Shown here: positions 11,291-20,403 of the stretch, in pieces
Numbering within the stretch: position 1 is the stretch's first letter
Layout of the letters: every line of letters starts with the position of its first letter
From: an uncultured Phycisphaerales bacterium
GTDB taxonomy: Bacteria; Planctomycetota; Phycisphaerae; Sedimentisphaerales; Anaerobacaceae
Reading direction: 5' to 3'
Assembly: GCA_937927975.1 (NCBI GenBank)
Contig: CALEZT010000193.1
Coordinates: 1-52,860 of the forward strand
Length of the DNA stretch: 52,860 nucleotides
Position numbers and translations under genes: made by a program
The notes under the pieces: generated by a model
Database searches by the model: none
Told to the model about the DNA's origin: nothing
What the model saw: the letters and a program-made list of their open reading frames with translations, nothing else

Positions 11291-12436
11291 ATGGCCCATA
11301 TGATGTGTCTGCTGATGTGTCTGCTGCCCGTGGCGTCGGACGCCGCGGTGGCCCCTGCGCGTTTGCCCTATGTCTACACCGACTGGCGGCATTTCACTGT
11401 CGAGAACGGTCTGCCGAACGACCACATCTTCGCGGTCCAGGCCGACGGGCCCAAGGTGTGGGTGGGCACGGAGAACGGCCTGGCGCGGATCGACAAGGCG
11501 GCCGGCAAGGTGGAGAAGGTCTGGCTGGAGAAGGATGGTCTGCCCTGGCGGGCGGTGACCGCCCTGGAGGTCTGCCCGAAGACGGGCGATCTGTGGATCG
11601 GGCTGTTCGGGGGCGGCCTGGCGCGCCTCAGCGGCGGGCGCTTCGACCACTGGCACCAGCTCAACAGCGGCCTGGTCAACGACGTCGTGTATGGCGTTGC
11701 GATCGAGAATAATCATGTGTGGGCCGCCACCACGGCGGGCGCCAGCCGGTACAACACCGTCACGGGCGAGTGGACCACCTACACCGAGAAGAACTCCCCC
11801 ATGGAGGAGATCTGGAATTACGGTGTCGCCTACGACGGCAAAGAGAAGGTCTATCTCGCCGTCTGGGGCAGCGGCTGTCTCGAATTCGATATCCGCAAGG
11901 AGAACTGGAAGGTCTACCTCGACCCGGACGGCGAGATGGAGATCGATCTCTACCGCGACGACGGCATCATCCACGTCATCGTGACGGGCGTCAGTCCCGT
12001 CGACGACGTTCTGTGGCTGTCGACCTACTTCGGCACGTGCCGCTACGACGGCCGGCACTGGCGTGGCTTCTATGCCCACGAGACGGGCTTGCCCAGCGAC
12101 TTCACCAACAACGTCAGGGCCCGCAGCGCAAACGAGTGCTATTTCGCCACCGACAAGGGGCTCGGCGTCGTGGCAGATTTCCCCCGCGAGAGCGTGGTCA
12201 CCTACACCCGCGATCCCAATACGCTCCGCGGCAAGGCCCAGGTTTTCCAGGCGGGCAAGCTCCTGAGCACGGTGGACATGGAGAGGGGCACGCCGCACAA
12301 CTTCACGATTGCCCTCGACGTGGACGGCAATGACATCTGGGTGGGCACCGGGAAAGGTCTGGGCTGGGGGATCGGCAACGGTTACTATCCCGGCGTCCGC
12401 GAGAACCCCGCCTGGCTCGCCCGCAAGAGGCAGTGA
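11291..12436 (+). CDS. exported two-component-regulator-type propeller protein
   Basis: 381 residues. ATG 11291 is preceded by GAAGAGG (11278-11284); the frame is open upstream only through the hairpin repeat. A short signal peptide (MAHMMCLLMCLLPVASDAA) precedes repeats typical of the two-component regulator propeller: FTVENGLPNDHIFAVQADG, VWVGTENGLARID, KDGLPWRAVTALEVC and DLWIGLFGGGLARLSGG. There is no kinase, HTH or transmembrane segment after the propeller, so this is a free-standing periplasmic propeller, unlike hybrid sensors of the same fold. It overlaps none of its neighbours but is closely spaced in the plus-strand cluster. Confidence 0.8.
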   Translation: MAHMMCLLMCLLPVASDAAVAPARLPYVYTDWRHFTVENGLPNDHIFAVQADGPKVWVGTENGLARIDKAAGKVEKVWLEKDGLPWRAVTALEVCPKTGDLWIGLFGGGLARLSGGRFDHWHQLNSGLVNDVVYGVAIENNHVWAATTAGASRYNTVTGEWTTYTEKNSPMEEIWNYGVAYDGKEKVYLAVWGSGCLEFDIRKENWKVYLDPDGEMEIDLYRDDGIIHVIVTGVSPVDDVLWLSTYFGTCRYDGRHWRGFYAHETGLPSDFTNNVRARSANECYFATDKGLGVVADFPRESVVTYTRDPNTLRGKAQVFQAGKLLSTVDMERGTPHNFTIALDVDGNDIWVGTGKGLGWGIGNGYYPGVRENPAWLARKRQ

Positions 12437-12483
12437 GGCCCACGGCAAGACACGACACGTTCGGGCGTGTGAGGAGAATGGAT

Positions 12484-13983
12484 ATGAAGCAGCTTGTGAT
12501 TGCACTGTGTGCCGCATCGGCGCTTGTGATGATCTCCTGTGCCGGGCCGAGCCGGACGGAGCCGAAGGCTGAAGACGTGCAGCCGGCCATCTTCGAGGTG
12601 CCGCCCGAGACCGCCGAAGTACTCGCCAAGATCGACGCGGCCAACGCCTACCAGGTGCCCGATTTTGGACTGCGCGTGGATGAGAAATACGCGAACACCT
12701 CGCAGGACCTGGAGCCCTTCCGGCACGTGGAGCCGCACAAGAGGCATTTCCTCGTCCAGATGGAATACACCGGCGCCGGTCGAACGATCCCGGAACCGCA
12801 GGACATCAACACCGTCAAGATCGGCTTCATCGGTCCGATCACGTCCACCGTTTCGGTCGCCACCGGCGGCAAGAGCCACGCGGAGGCCCTCGGGATCAAG
12901 ATGCTCCAGGGCAGCCAACTGGCCATCGAGCAGGCCAATGCGCGGGGTGGATACGTCAAGAGGGGCATCCCATTCGAGCTGGTCGTCAGCAACGACAACG
13001 GCCTGTGGGGTTCGTCCGGCAACGAGATCATCAAGCTGGCCTACAAGGACCAGGTCTGGGCCATCCTGGGCACGATCGACGGCGCCAACAGCCATATCGC
13101 CATTCGTGTGGGTCTCAAGGCCGAGATCCCCATGATGAACACCGGTGACACGGACCCAACCTTCATCGAGACCAACATCCCCTGGGTCATGCGTTGCATC
13201 GGCGACGACCGCCAGCAGAGCTACCTGCTGGCCGATTACCTGTACCGCAAGCTGGACCTGAAGCGCGTGGGGATCATCCGCGCGAGCAACCGGTATGGCC
13301 GGTTCGGCGTGCGAGAGATCAACGACAGCAGCCGACGGCTGGGGCGACCCATCGTCCAGGAGATGGCCTACAGCCTCGGGATCGAGGATTTCTCTCTCCA
13401 ACTGGAGCGGCTGCGCCAGGCCAATGTCCAGGCCATCGTGCACTGGGGCGACGCGCGGGAGGGGGCCCTGATCCTCAACCAGATGCGCCGCATGGGCATG
13501 GAGCATCCGTACTTCGCCTGCGATCGCTGCATCTCCGACGAGTTCGTCGAACTGGCGGGGGCCAATGCCGAGGGCGTGATCTGCACCTCCGCCTGGGACC
13601 CGACGCGCACCGATCCGCCGTATATGGCGTTCCGCGCCGGCTTCCACGAGCGCTTCGGCGAGGAGGCGGAGACTTTCGCCGCCCACGCCTACGACGGGAT
13701 GAACATGCTGATCTGGGCGATTCAGGTCGCGGGCCTGAACCGGGCCAGGATTCGCGACGTGCTGGCGCATCGCACCACCCCCTGGAAGGGCGTGACCGGC
13801 GATATCGTCCTCAGCGCCGCCCTGGACGACGTGGGAGACGTGTATCTGGCCCGGCGCGAAGGCGGACGCTGGTACTACCACTCGCGTGAGGAACTGGACA
13901 TCCCCAGGCAGGATGCTCCGCCGCGAGACCGGGTGGCCAGTCCATCCGCGAGCCTGAACGCCAGTCAACGGGATCTCAGGTAG
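12484..13983 (+). CDS. LivK-type substrate-binding lipoprotein
   Basis: 499 residues. ATG 12484 is preferred over 12478 because AGGAG (12472-12476) then has normal spacing. A lipobox MISC (cysteine about residue 20) follows a hydrophobic helix. After a 95-residue extension unusual for the family, the branched-chain amino-acid binding fold begins (VKIGFIGPITS) and continues with GSQLAIEQANARGGY, FELVVSNDNGLWG, VWAILGTIDG, KRVGIIRASNRYGRFG and AAHAYDGMNMLIWAI. Family members bind amino acids or related small molecules in the periplasm. No permease or ATPase gene is nearby. Confidence 0.85.
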   Translation: MKQLVIALCAASALVMISCAGPSRTEPKAEDVQPAIFEVPPETAEVLAKIDAANAYQVPDFGLRVDEKYANTSQDLEPFRHVEPHKRHFLVQMEYTGAGRTIPEPQDINTVKIGFIGPITSTVSVATGGKSHAEALGIKMLQGSQLAIEQANARGGYVKRGIPFELVVSNDNGLWGSSGNEIIKLAYKDQVWAILGTIDGANSHIAIRVGLKAEIPMMNTGDTDPTFIETNIPWVMRCIGDDRQQSYLLADYLYRKLDLKRVGIIRASNRYGRFGVREINDSSRRLGRPIVQEMAYSLGIEDFSLQLERLRQANVQAIVHWGDAREGALILNQMRRMGMEHPYFACDRCISDEFVELAGANAEGVICTSAWDPTRTDPPYMAFRAGFHERFGEEAETFAAHAYDGMNMLIWAIQVAGLNRARIRDVLAHRTTPWKGVTGDIVLSAALDDVGDVYLARREGGRWYYHSREELDIPRQDAPPRDRVASPSASLNASQRDLR

Positions 13984-13990
13984 GCGCCCG

Positions 13991-15160
13991 ATGCTGAACA
14001 CGCGCGATCCGATCTCGACAGTGCTGGTTGTCTGCCTGATTGCGGCAGGTGCGGGGCTCCTCGTGACGAATGAATGTCCGAGTCGGACGGCGGCCGCGTC
14101 GGAGGCCATGAGCTTCAATGCGGTTCTCATCGGGTATTTCGGTCCCTCCGATCCGCTGCACCCAGAAGCCGCAGACATGTGGCGGGCCGCGTCGCTGGCC
14201 GTCGAGCAGGCCAACGAGGCCGGCGGATATGAGGGAATCCCGTTTCAGTTGGTCCCGGCGTGGTCGGAGAGCCCGTGGGCCGCGGGAGTCACGGATGTCG
14301 TTCGGCTGGCGTTCGTACACAAGGTCTGGGCGCTGGTGGGCGGGGTGGACGGCCCTTCGACGCACCTGGCGGAGCAGGTCATAGCCAAGGCCCGGCTGGC
14401 CCTGGTGAACCCTGTGGCGACCGACAAGACGGTGAACCTGGCGCCCATCCCTTGGGTATTCTCCTGCGCGCCGCCGGACGATGTGCAGGCCAGAGTGCTG
14501 GCCCGGGCCATCGCGGCCGACGCCCGGACTCGGCCCTTTGTGATCGTCTCGGCCACCGATCACGATTCCCATCTTTTCACTGTCGAACTGATCAAGGCGC
14601 TCGCGACCTGTAAACTGACGCCGGCCTACCATTTCCAGTTTGCCCCTCGGGAGCGGACACATCGGGAGGTGATGGAGCAGGCGGAACGTTCGGATCCCAA
14701 CGCCGTTGTCCTCATCGCACAGGCCGACGCCGGCGCGCAATGCCTTCGCCATCTGCGGGACGGAGGCTGCAAAGCCACCGTGTTTGCCGGCCCCTGGATG
14801 GGGTCTCGGGCGTTCCTGGAACGGGCCGGCAAGGCGGCCGAGGGCGTCGTCTTCCCGAACCTCCTGGCTTCGTCGGCGACCTGGTCGTCGTTTGAGCAGA
14901 CATTCACCAAGCGTTCTGAAAGATCCCCCGACTACCTGGCGGCCCATGCCTACGATGCGACCGCAATCACCATCGCGGCGATCCGCCGGGGTGGCCTGGA
15001 TCGCGCCGGGATTATTGCCGCTCTCAAGGAGATGGTCCCCTGGCAGGGCGTCAGCGGGGAGATCCGCTGGAACTCGTTCGGGGCCAATTCCCGGCCGGTT
15101 TCCGCCGGCATTGTGCGGGACGGACGCATTCTGCCGTTCGACCCGCCGGAGCCTCGCTGA
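13991..15160 (+). CDS. second LivK-type substrate-binding protein
   Basis: 389 residues, starting seven bases after the previous stop. An N-terminal hydrophobic segment (VLVVCLIAAGAGLLV) is a signal or anchor. The body is a paralogue of the preceding gene: AVLIGYFGPSD, SLAVEQANEAGGYEGIPFQLVP, VWALVGGVDGPSTHLAEQV and AAHAYDATAITIAAIRRGGL. The ligand pocket residues differ between the two copies, so the ligands may differ. It ends the plus-strand cluster, 14 bases from the convergent stop of the minus-strand TPR-FG-GAP gene. Confidence 0.85.
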   Translation: MLNTRDPISTVLVVCLIAAGAGLLVTNECPSRTAAASEAMSFNAVLIGYFGPSDPLHPEAADMWRAASLAVEQANEAGGYEGIPFQLVPAWSESPWAAGVTDVVRLAFVHKVWALVGGVDGPSTHLAEQVIAKARLALVNPVATDKTVNLAPIPWVFSCAPPDDVQARVLARAIAADARTRPFVIVSATDHDSHLFTVELIKALATCKLTPAYHFQFAPRERTHREVMEQAERSDPNAVVLIAQADAGAQCLRHLRDGGCKATVFAGPWMGSRAFLERAGKAAEGVVFPNLLASSATWSSFEQTFTKRSERSPDYLAAHAYDATAITIAAIRRGGLDRAGIIAALKEMVPWQGVSGEIRWNSFGANSRPVSAGIVRDGRILPFDPPEPR

Positions 15161-15174
15161 AGGTCCGTGCCGGT

Positions 15175-18100
15175 TCAGTGGATGATGCGGGTATTGAACG
15201 CCCTCTGGTACTCCTGGCGCTTCTCATCCTGCGGGTAGGCCTCGTCGGGCCCGTACGGATAGCCGCTCATGCCGTGGAAGGGCAGGGGCTCGACGGTTTC
15301 CGGGAAGGCCGTGTACAGGTCCATGTCTTTGCAGTAGCTGTCGGTCTTGAGAAGGAAGGACCGGTCGTACCCGAGGGCCGGAGGCTCCAGGCGGGCGGCC
15401 GCGAAACAGAGCGTCACCTCCTCGCCCGGTCCCATGATCACGTAGCAGTCGTCGGGCTCATGGAGCAACGTCGTCACGTCGCCATAGCGCGTGTAGGCCC
15501 CTCGCATGTTCTTCCAGGGCACCGCGCGGTCCACCTGGCTGTAGTCGTACAGGTCGGGTTGCCCGCCGTCGGGCGAGTACTCCCGCGGATAGCCGAGAAA
15601 CCGCAGTTCCGCACTTTCGACAGAGATCGTCTGGATCTTCAGAGGAGCATGCGTCAGAACGGGCGCGACGAAGATCTGGTCCCAGTACAACTCCATGTTG
15701 GTCGCGATGCGAACACGCCGGTCGGTGGGAAGCAGCTTGCCGGCGACATCGAGGGTCATCGTGTGCCGGATTCCTGCGGGGTATCCCACCTCGTGGAACA
15801 GCTCCACCCACTGTCCCTCGCGCTGGACGTAGAGGCTCGGGGCGCGCAGCCGAACCCCCGCCTGGTGGGCGGCGAAGTTCGTCGAGGAGTAGGCGTAGTG
15901 CACCCAGCCGTGCAGAAACAGAACGAGCCGGGCCTCGGCATCCAATTCCGACAGATGCGGTCCGAAGTCCAGGTCGATGAAGTGTTCCTGGGCGTAGCCC
16001 ACGAAACGCAGGTCGATCTGTGTGGGACCGGCGTAGACGCGGTCCACCGTGCGGAGGGCGTTCGTGACATCTGCACCCCGATGGTCCAGGGCCTGGACAG
16101 GGTAGATGGCGTCCTCGATGCAGAAGATCTCGAAGTTGGCCGGCGGAGCATTCACCGCCATCATCTCGTTGGGATAGATCCGCGTGCCTTTGGGGTGATC
16201 GACCGCCAGGAGCTTGGCCTCGTCCAGATAGACGATCTCTTCGATGGGCTCGACCACGTGCAGGACGTACTGGTTGCCTCTGGGCTGAAGGTTCGGCACC
16301 GGGACATACTCCGTTGGATCGGGCTGGGGATACACCCCCGGCGCTGCGAGATACCCGAGCCCGCCCATGCCGCCGAAGTCCGAGACGAACTCGACATGGC
16401 TGCCGTTCCACGCGAACAGGTGCGGACAGGAGGAGACCTTCCGCTGGGTCTCGACGATCTTCACGACCTGATCGGCCGGCAGTTCCAGCTCCGCCTGCAT
16501 GACCGCGTCCGGCCAGGTGATGCGAAGCCAGTCCACCGTGGCGTGCGGACCCAGACCCGCATGGACGCGCAGCGGGCCGGAGGCGACGGGCCCTGAGGGA
16601 ACGCCGACCACGTGCTGCTGGGAAATCAGGCCGGTCCGGACGTCGACGCGGGCCCCAATGGCCGAGTTGTTCGAACGGGACTTGCCGTCCTGTTCCCGCG
16701 TGCCCTGAAGGTCGATCGCAATCCAGTGCCCGCCTTTCGTGACGTTCTCGATCAGGAAGGGCTCCGATCCCGCGGGCGCCAGGAAGATGTCGCAGCGGCC
16801 GTTGCCGGTGAAGTCCGCTGCGATGCAACTGGCGTACCCTTCGAAACTCACCGCTGCCGCCAAATTCCCGGGATCGATCTCCGCTGCGTCCGTGAAGCGG
16901 TCCCGCGGCCGCTCGTTGATGAACAGAGCGGGACCCCGTTTCCCGTCGGGGCGGGTGCGATCGGCTACGAGGATGTCGAGGTCGCCGTCGTTGTCGATGT
17001 CGACGAACTGCCCGCCGGAGGCCCCCATGCGTCCAACGCGTTGCGTGAAATCCTCGCGGCGCACGAAGCGGAAATCGCCCGTATTCACATACAGGTGGAT
17101 CGCGTCCCGGGTGAAGATCAGCAGGTCCCGATCGCCGTCCCCATCCGGATCGCCCGACGTTGCGCTCAATACATGTTTCCCATCGGACAGTCCCGTCCGA
17201 TCCGCCGGGAGCAGGTGGTGCTGCCAGACCCGGTCGTTGATCCACGCGATCGGGGGGCCATCCTGGGGAAAGACGATCAGATCGATATCGCGGTCCCCGT
17301 CAAAGTCGTCGCACACGACGGAGGCGACGGCCGCATCCGCGAATGCCAGGCCCAGCTTCTCGCTGAGATCGGTGAACGAGTCGTCCCGATTGTTGTTGTA
17401 GAGTGCACCGGCCATGGCCTTGGCCGGTTTGCCCGCAGGGACCGAACCCTCGGCCAGATGGTACGCGAGCACGTCGAGGTCGCCGTCGCTGTCGATGTCG
17501 AGCAGCCGCGAGACGTGCGTGGCGACCTCTGGCAGGGAGATGCCGCTCAAGTCAACCGATGTGAATCGCCCGGTGCCGTCGTTGACGAAATACAGGTCGC
17601 GGGCCGTGCGGCCGAGCCAAAGGTCGAGATCGCCGTCGTTGTCCACGTCCCCCAGCGAAGGGCAGATGCCTTGCGTGGCAAGCACTTCGCTTCTTGTGAA
17701 CGCACCGGTCCCGTCGTTGATCCAGACAGTCGTGACGCCGTCGGCGCCGAGGCCGGTCAGGCACAGGTCGAGATCTCCGTCGCCGTCGAGGTCGCCGGCC
17801 GCGACCCCCGGCACGTTCACAGCGACCCCCGCGCTGGTCCATGCAGCCGAACGATCTGGCAGCCGCTTCAGTTCGGGGGACAGAAGGACTCGCCGACCCG
17901 CGGGCTCGGGCGGATGCAAAGGCAGGCTGTCGGCTCCGAGGGCCATATAGTATTTCCCCGAGGTCCCGTAGGTGTTCGCGACTGCGAATGTGCCCCCTGT
18001 CAACTCCGCGTCCCGTAGTTTCCGGAAGCGGGCGAAGAGGGCCTGGGCCTCGTCCCTCTGGCCGCCGCGCTGATAGAGCATGGCCAGGCGATAGATCGCG

Positions 18101-18678
18101 GAGATGAAGCCCGGGTCCAGACCGATCACGTGTCGGAGCAACTCCACGGCAGGCTCCCTCTGCTCCAGGGCGATCAACGTCTCCGCGTACTTATAGGCCA
18201 CGTACGGGTCTTTCTGATCGGCCTGATGGACGGCCCGGAAGCACCCCATCGCCCGGACGTTGTCGCCGCGGTGTTGATGGATGAGTCCCAGGCAGAATTG
18301 CGAGGCAAGGTGCGCCGGGTCCTCCTGCAGGATCGATTGGAAGAACTCCTTCGATCGGGTCAGACTCTCCACGGCCCCGGCCTCTTCCTGCATGTTCAGC
18401 AGGGCCAGTCCCCAGTTGAATCGTGCGGCGGTCCAGGACGGCGCGGTCTTGACCACCTGTTCGAAGACCTCTGCCGCCTCGGCATACTGGTACTGCTCCA
18501 AGAGGGCGGCGCCCCGATTGAACTGCGCGAGGGTTTCGAACGTGGTCGAGATTTCGGCAGCGGTCGTGTCCGGGGGCCGTGCCGGCGTGCACGCGGTCGA
18601 AACGAGAAGTGCCGTCAGGCACACCGCTGCTAGCCTCCGGCCACACTCGTGAGTCATCCGATGCCATGATCTTGCCAT
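15175..18678 (-). CDS. giant TPR / FG-GAP / ASPIC-UnbV lipoprotein with an unassigned C-terminal region
   Basis: 1167 residues. ATG 18678 has GGAAGGA just upstream; the open frame further upstream overlaps the neighbouring gene and is not used. A lipobox VSTAC ends the signal segment. TPR repeats follow (FNRGAALLEQYQYAEAAEVFEQV, about residues 45-230). FG-GAP blades run from about 290 to 650 (DLDGDGDLDLC, DVDNDGDLDLW, DIDSDGDLDVL). An ASPIC/UnbV-like piece (IGARVDVRTG, VHAGLGPHATVDWLRITWPD) sits near 700-760. The last about 390 residues (LFAWNGSHVEFVSDFGG onward, with several Y/W-rich beta segments) match no domain I recognise. It is the last gene of a minus-strand operon. Confidence 0.85.
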   Translation of the reverse strand: MARSWHRMTHECGRRLAAVCLTALLVSTACTPARPPDTTAAEISTTFETLAQFNRGAALLEQYQYAEAAEVFEQVVKTAPSWTAARFNWGLALLNMQEEAGAVESLTRSKEFFQSILQEDPAHLASQFCLGLIHQHRGDNVRAMGCFRAVHQADQKDPYVAYKYAETLIALEQREPAVELLRHVIGLDPGFISAIYRLAMLYQRGGQRDEAQALFARFRKLRDAELTGGTFAVANTYGTSGKYYMALGADSLPLHPPEPAGRRVLLSPELKRLPDRSAAWTSAGVAVNVPGVAAGDLDGDGDLDLCLTGLGADGVTTVWINDGTGAFTRSEVLATQGICPSLGDVDNDGDLDLWLGRTARDLYFVNDGTGRFTSVDLSGISLPEVATHVSRLLDIDSDGDLDVLAYHLAEGSVPAGKPAKAMAGALYNNNRDDSFTDLSEKLGLAFADAAVASVVCDDFDGDRDIDLIVFPQDGPPIAWINDRVWQHHLLPADRTGLSDGKHVLSATSGDPDGDGDRDLLIFTRDAIHLYVNTGDFRFVRREDFTQRVGRMGASGGQFVDIDNDGDLDILVADRTRPDGKRGPALFINERPRDRFTDAAEIDPGNLAAAVSFEGYASCIAADFTGNGRCDIFLAPAGSEPFLIENVTKGGHWIAIDLQGTREQDGKSRSNNSAIGARVDVRTGLISQQHVVGVPSGPVASGPLRVHAGLGPHATVDWLRITWPDAVMQAELELPADQVVKIVETQRKVSSCPHLFAWNGSHVEFVSDFGGMGGLGYLAAPGVYPQPDPTEYVPVPNLQPRGNQYVLHVVEPIEEIVYLDEAKLLAVDHPKGTRIYPNEMMAVNAPPANFEIFCIEDAIYPVQALDHRGADVTNALRTVDRVYAGPTQIDLRFVGYAQEHFIDLDFGPHLSELDAEARLVLFLHGWVHYAYSSTNFAAHQAGVRLRAPSLYVQREGQWVELFHEVGYPAGIRHTMTLDVAGKLLPTDRRVRIATNMELYWDQIFVAPVLTHAPLKIQTISVESAELRFLGYPREYSPDGGQPDLYDYSQVDRAVPWKNMRGAYTRYGDVTTLLHEPDDCYVIMGPGEEVTLCFAAARLEPPALGYDRSFLLKTDSYCKDMDLYTAFPETVEPLPFHGMSGYPYGPDEAYPQDEKRQEYQRAFNTRIIH

Positions 18679-18728
18679 GGGGTCCTTCCAGTCAGAAGAG
18701 TATGACGAAATCGTTGTGCCCATCCTTC

Positions 18729-20399
18729 TCAGTGGATCGGCGGAGCCGGCGCCGATTGTCCCTCCAGCAGCACGATCCGGCGGTCCACCGGGATCTCGCG
18801 ATACACGTCGGTCTTGCCGCCGATCCAGGAAACCTCGATCCGGTCCACTTTGTCGCGGGCTCCCAGCCCGAAGTACAGGCGGTTGCCATAGTGGCTCTGA
18901 TAGCCCCGGCCGCTGTGCACTTCGTCCAGGAGCACGAGGTCGCCCGCGTACACACGGACCTGGGCTCCGACGCCGTCCCGGTTGGTTCGCGTGCCTCTCA
19001 GATGCACCTGCAACCAATGCCCCTGTTTCGGGGTATCATTCCTCAGGACCGTGGGTTTCTCCCGCGAGTTGAGGATCACGATGTCCACGTCGCCGTCGTT
19101 GTCCAGATCGTCGAAGGCGGCGCCGCGACTGCTCAAGACGATCTTGAGCCCGTCGCCGCTGCGATCGGAGACATCGATGAAGCGGCCCCGGCCGTCGTTG
19201 ACGTAGAGCTTGTTGGGCTGGTGGTAGGTCGTTCGTTTGTCGTAGGCCTCGACGTTGGGCTGCAGGTGCCCGCAGGCGACGAACAGGTCGCGGTCGCCGT
19301 CACTGTCGAAATCCACCAGTCCCGTGCCCCACGTCACATAGGACACCGTTCCGCTTCCGGCGCCCGTCTGGGTGGTGACGTCCTGGAACTGGCCCCCGCC
19401 CAGGTTGCGATAGAGCGTGGCCAACTGGCCCTGGTAGGAAGTGACGTACAGATCGAACAGGCCGTCGTTGTCGTAGTCGCCCAGTTCGGTGCCCATGCTC
19501 CCCTGCGCTTCGCCGTTGTCGTCGAAGGCGATGCCCGCGAGCAGGCCGATCTCCTCGAAACGCCCCCGGCCGTCGTTGAGGAACAGGAAATTGCCGCTCA
19601 TGTCGTTGGCCACGATGATGTCGGTGTCTCCGTCATTGTCGATATCGCCGCAGATGGTCCCCATGCCGGCCCCGAGGTGGGCGGCGATGCCCGATTCCCG
19701 GCTCACATCGGTGAACGTGCCGTCGCCATGGTTGCGGTACAGTACGTCCGAGGTATTGCGATAGACGCTCGCCGCGGGCCCCAGGTAGGCGCGATGCCCT
19801 CCTCGCGTCGTGCCCTGATTTCCTTCCGCCAGGCATTCGACGTAGTTGGAGACATAGAGATCCAGATGGCCGTCGCCGTCGATGTCCAGGAAATTGGCGC
19901 CCGCTCCCATCTTCGATCCGTTGGCCACGCCCGCGCGGGCGGTCACATCGGTGAATGTGCCGTCGCCGTTGTTGCGGTAGAGCACGTTGGGTCCGTGATT
20001 GTTGAGGTAGATGTCCAGGTCGCCGTCGTTGTCGTAGTCGGCCACCGCCACGCCCAGGCCGAATCCGGTATCGCCCACGCCCGCCTGCGACGTCACGTCG
20101 GTGAACCGCCAATTGCCGTCGTTGCGATAGAGGGCATTGCATGGCGGCGGCTGGATCGCCGTTCCGTCGTGGTAGGCGCCGTTGACGAAGTAAATGTCGA
20201 TGTCGCCGTCGTTGTCGTAGTCGAACAGCGCCAGACCCGCGGTGACCGTTTCGATGAGGTGATACTTCCCCGAGAAGCCGTTCTCATGCTTGAACGTGAT
20301 GCCCGTCTGACCGGTGATGTCAGTGAACAGCAGCGACGAGGCGTTGAGCCGTGCCGGCACGCCGAAGAGAAGGAACAGGGCGACGAGGGGCCGGGCCAT
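18729..20399 (-). CDS. secreted FG-GAP/VCBS protein with ASPIC/UnbV domain
   Basis: 556 residues. ATG 20399 begins a signal peptide (MARPLVALFLLFGVPARLNA) and lies four bases after the upstream stop, with GAGGAAA inside the upstream gene's end acting as ribosome site. Blades show DYDNDGDIDIYFVNG, DYDNDGDLDIYLNN, DIDGDGHLDLYVSN and DNDGDTDIIVAND, each followed by LYRNNGDGTFTDVT-like strands. The C-terminus (GVGAQVRVYAGD, YQSHYGNRLYFGLGA, VDRIEVSWIGGK) is ASPIC/UnbV. It is a homologue of the gene at 6702-8339 on the opposite arm. The product is probably exported and calcium-dependent. Confidence 0.9.
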   Translation of the reverse strand: MARPLVALFLLFGVPARLNASSLLFTDITGQTGITFKHENGFSGKYHLIETVTAGLALFDYDNDGDIDIYFVNGAYHDGTAIQPPPCNALYRNDGNWRFTDVTSQAGVGDTGFGLGVAVADYDNDGDLDIYLNNHGPNVLYRNNGDGTFTDVTARAGVANGSKMGAGANFLDIDGDGHLDLYVSNYVECLAEGNQGTTRGGHRAYLGPAASVYRNTSDVLYRNHGDGTFTDVSRESGIAAHLGAGMGTICGDIDNDGDTDIIVANDMSGNFLFLNDGRGRFEEIGLLAGIAFDDNGEAQGSMGTELGDYDNDGLFDLYVTSYQGQLATLYRNLGGGQFQDVTTQTGAGSGTVSYVTWGTGLVDFDSDGDRDLFVACGHLQPNVEAYDKRTTYHQPNKLYVNDGRGRFIDVSDRSGDGLKIVLSSRGAAFDDLDNDGDVDIVILNSREKPTVLRNDTPKQGHWLQVHLRGTRTNRDGVGAQVRVYAGDLVLLDEVHSGRGYQSHYGNRLYFGLGARDKVDRIEVSWIGGKTDVYREIPVDRRIVLLEGQSAPAPPIH

Positions 20400-20403
20400 C
20401 AAC

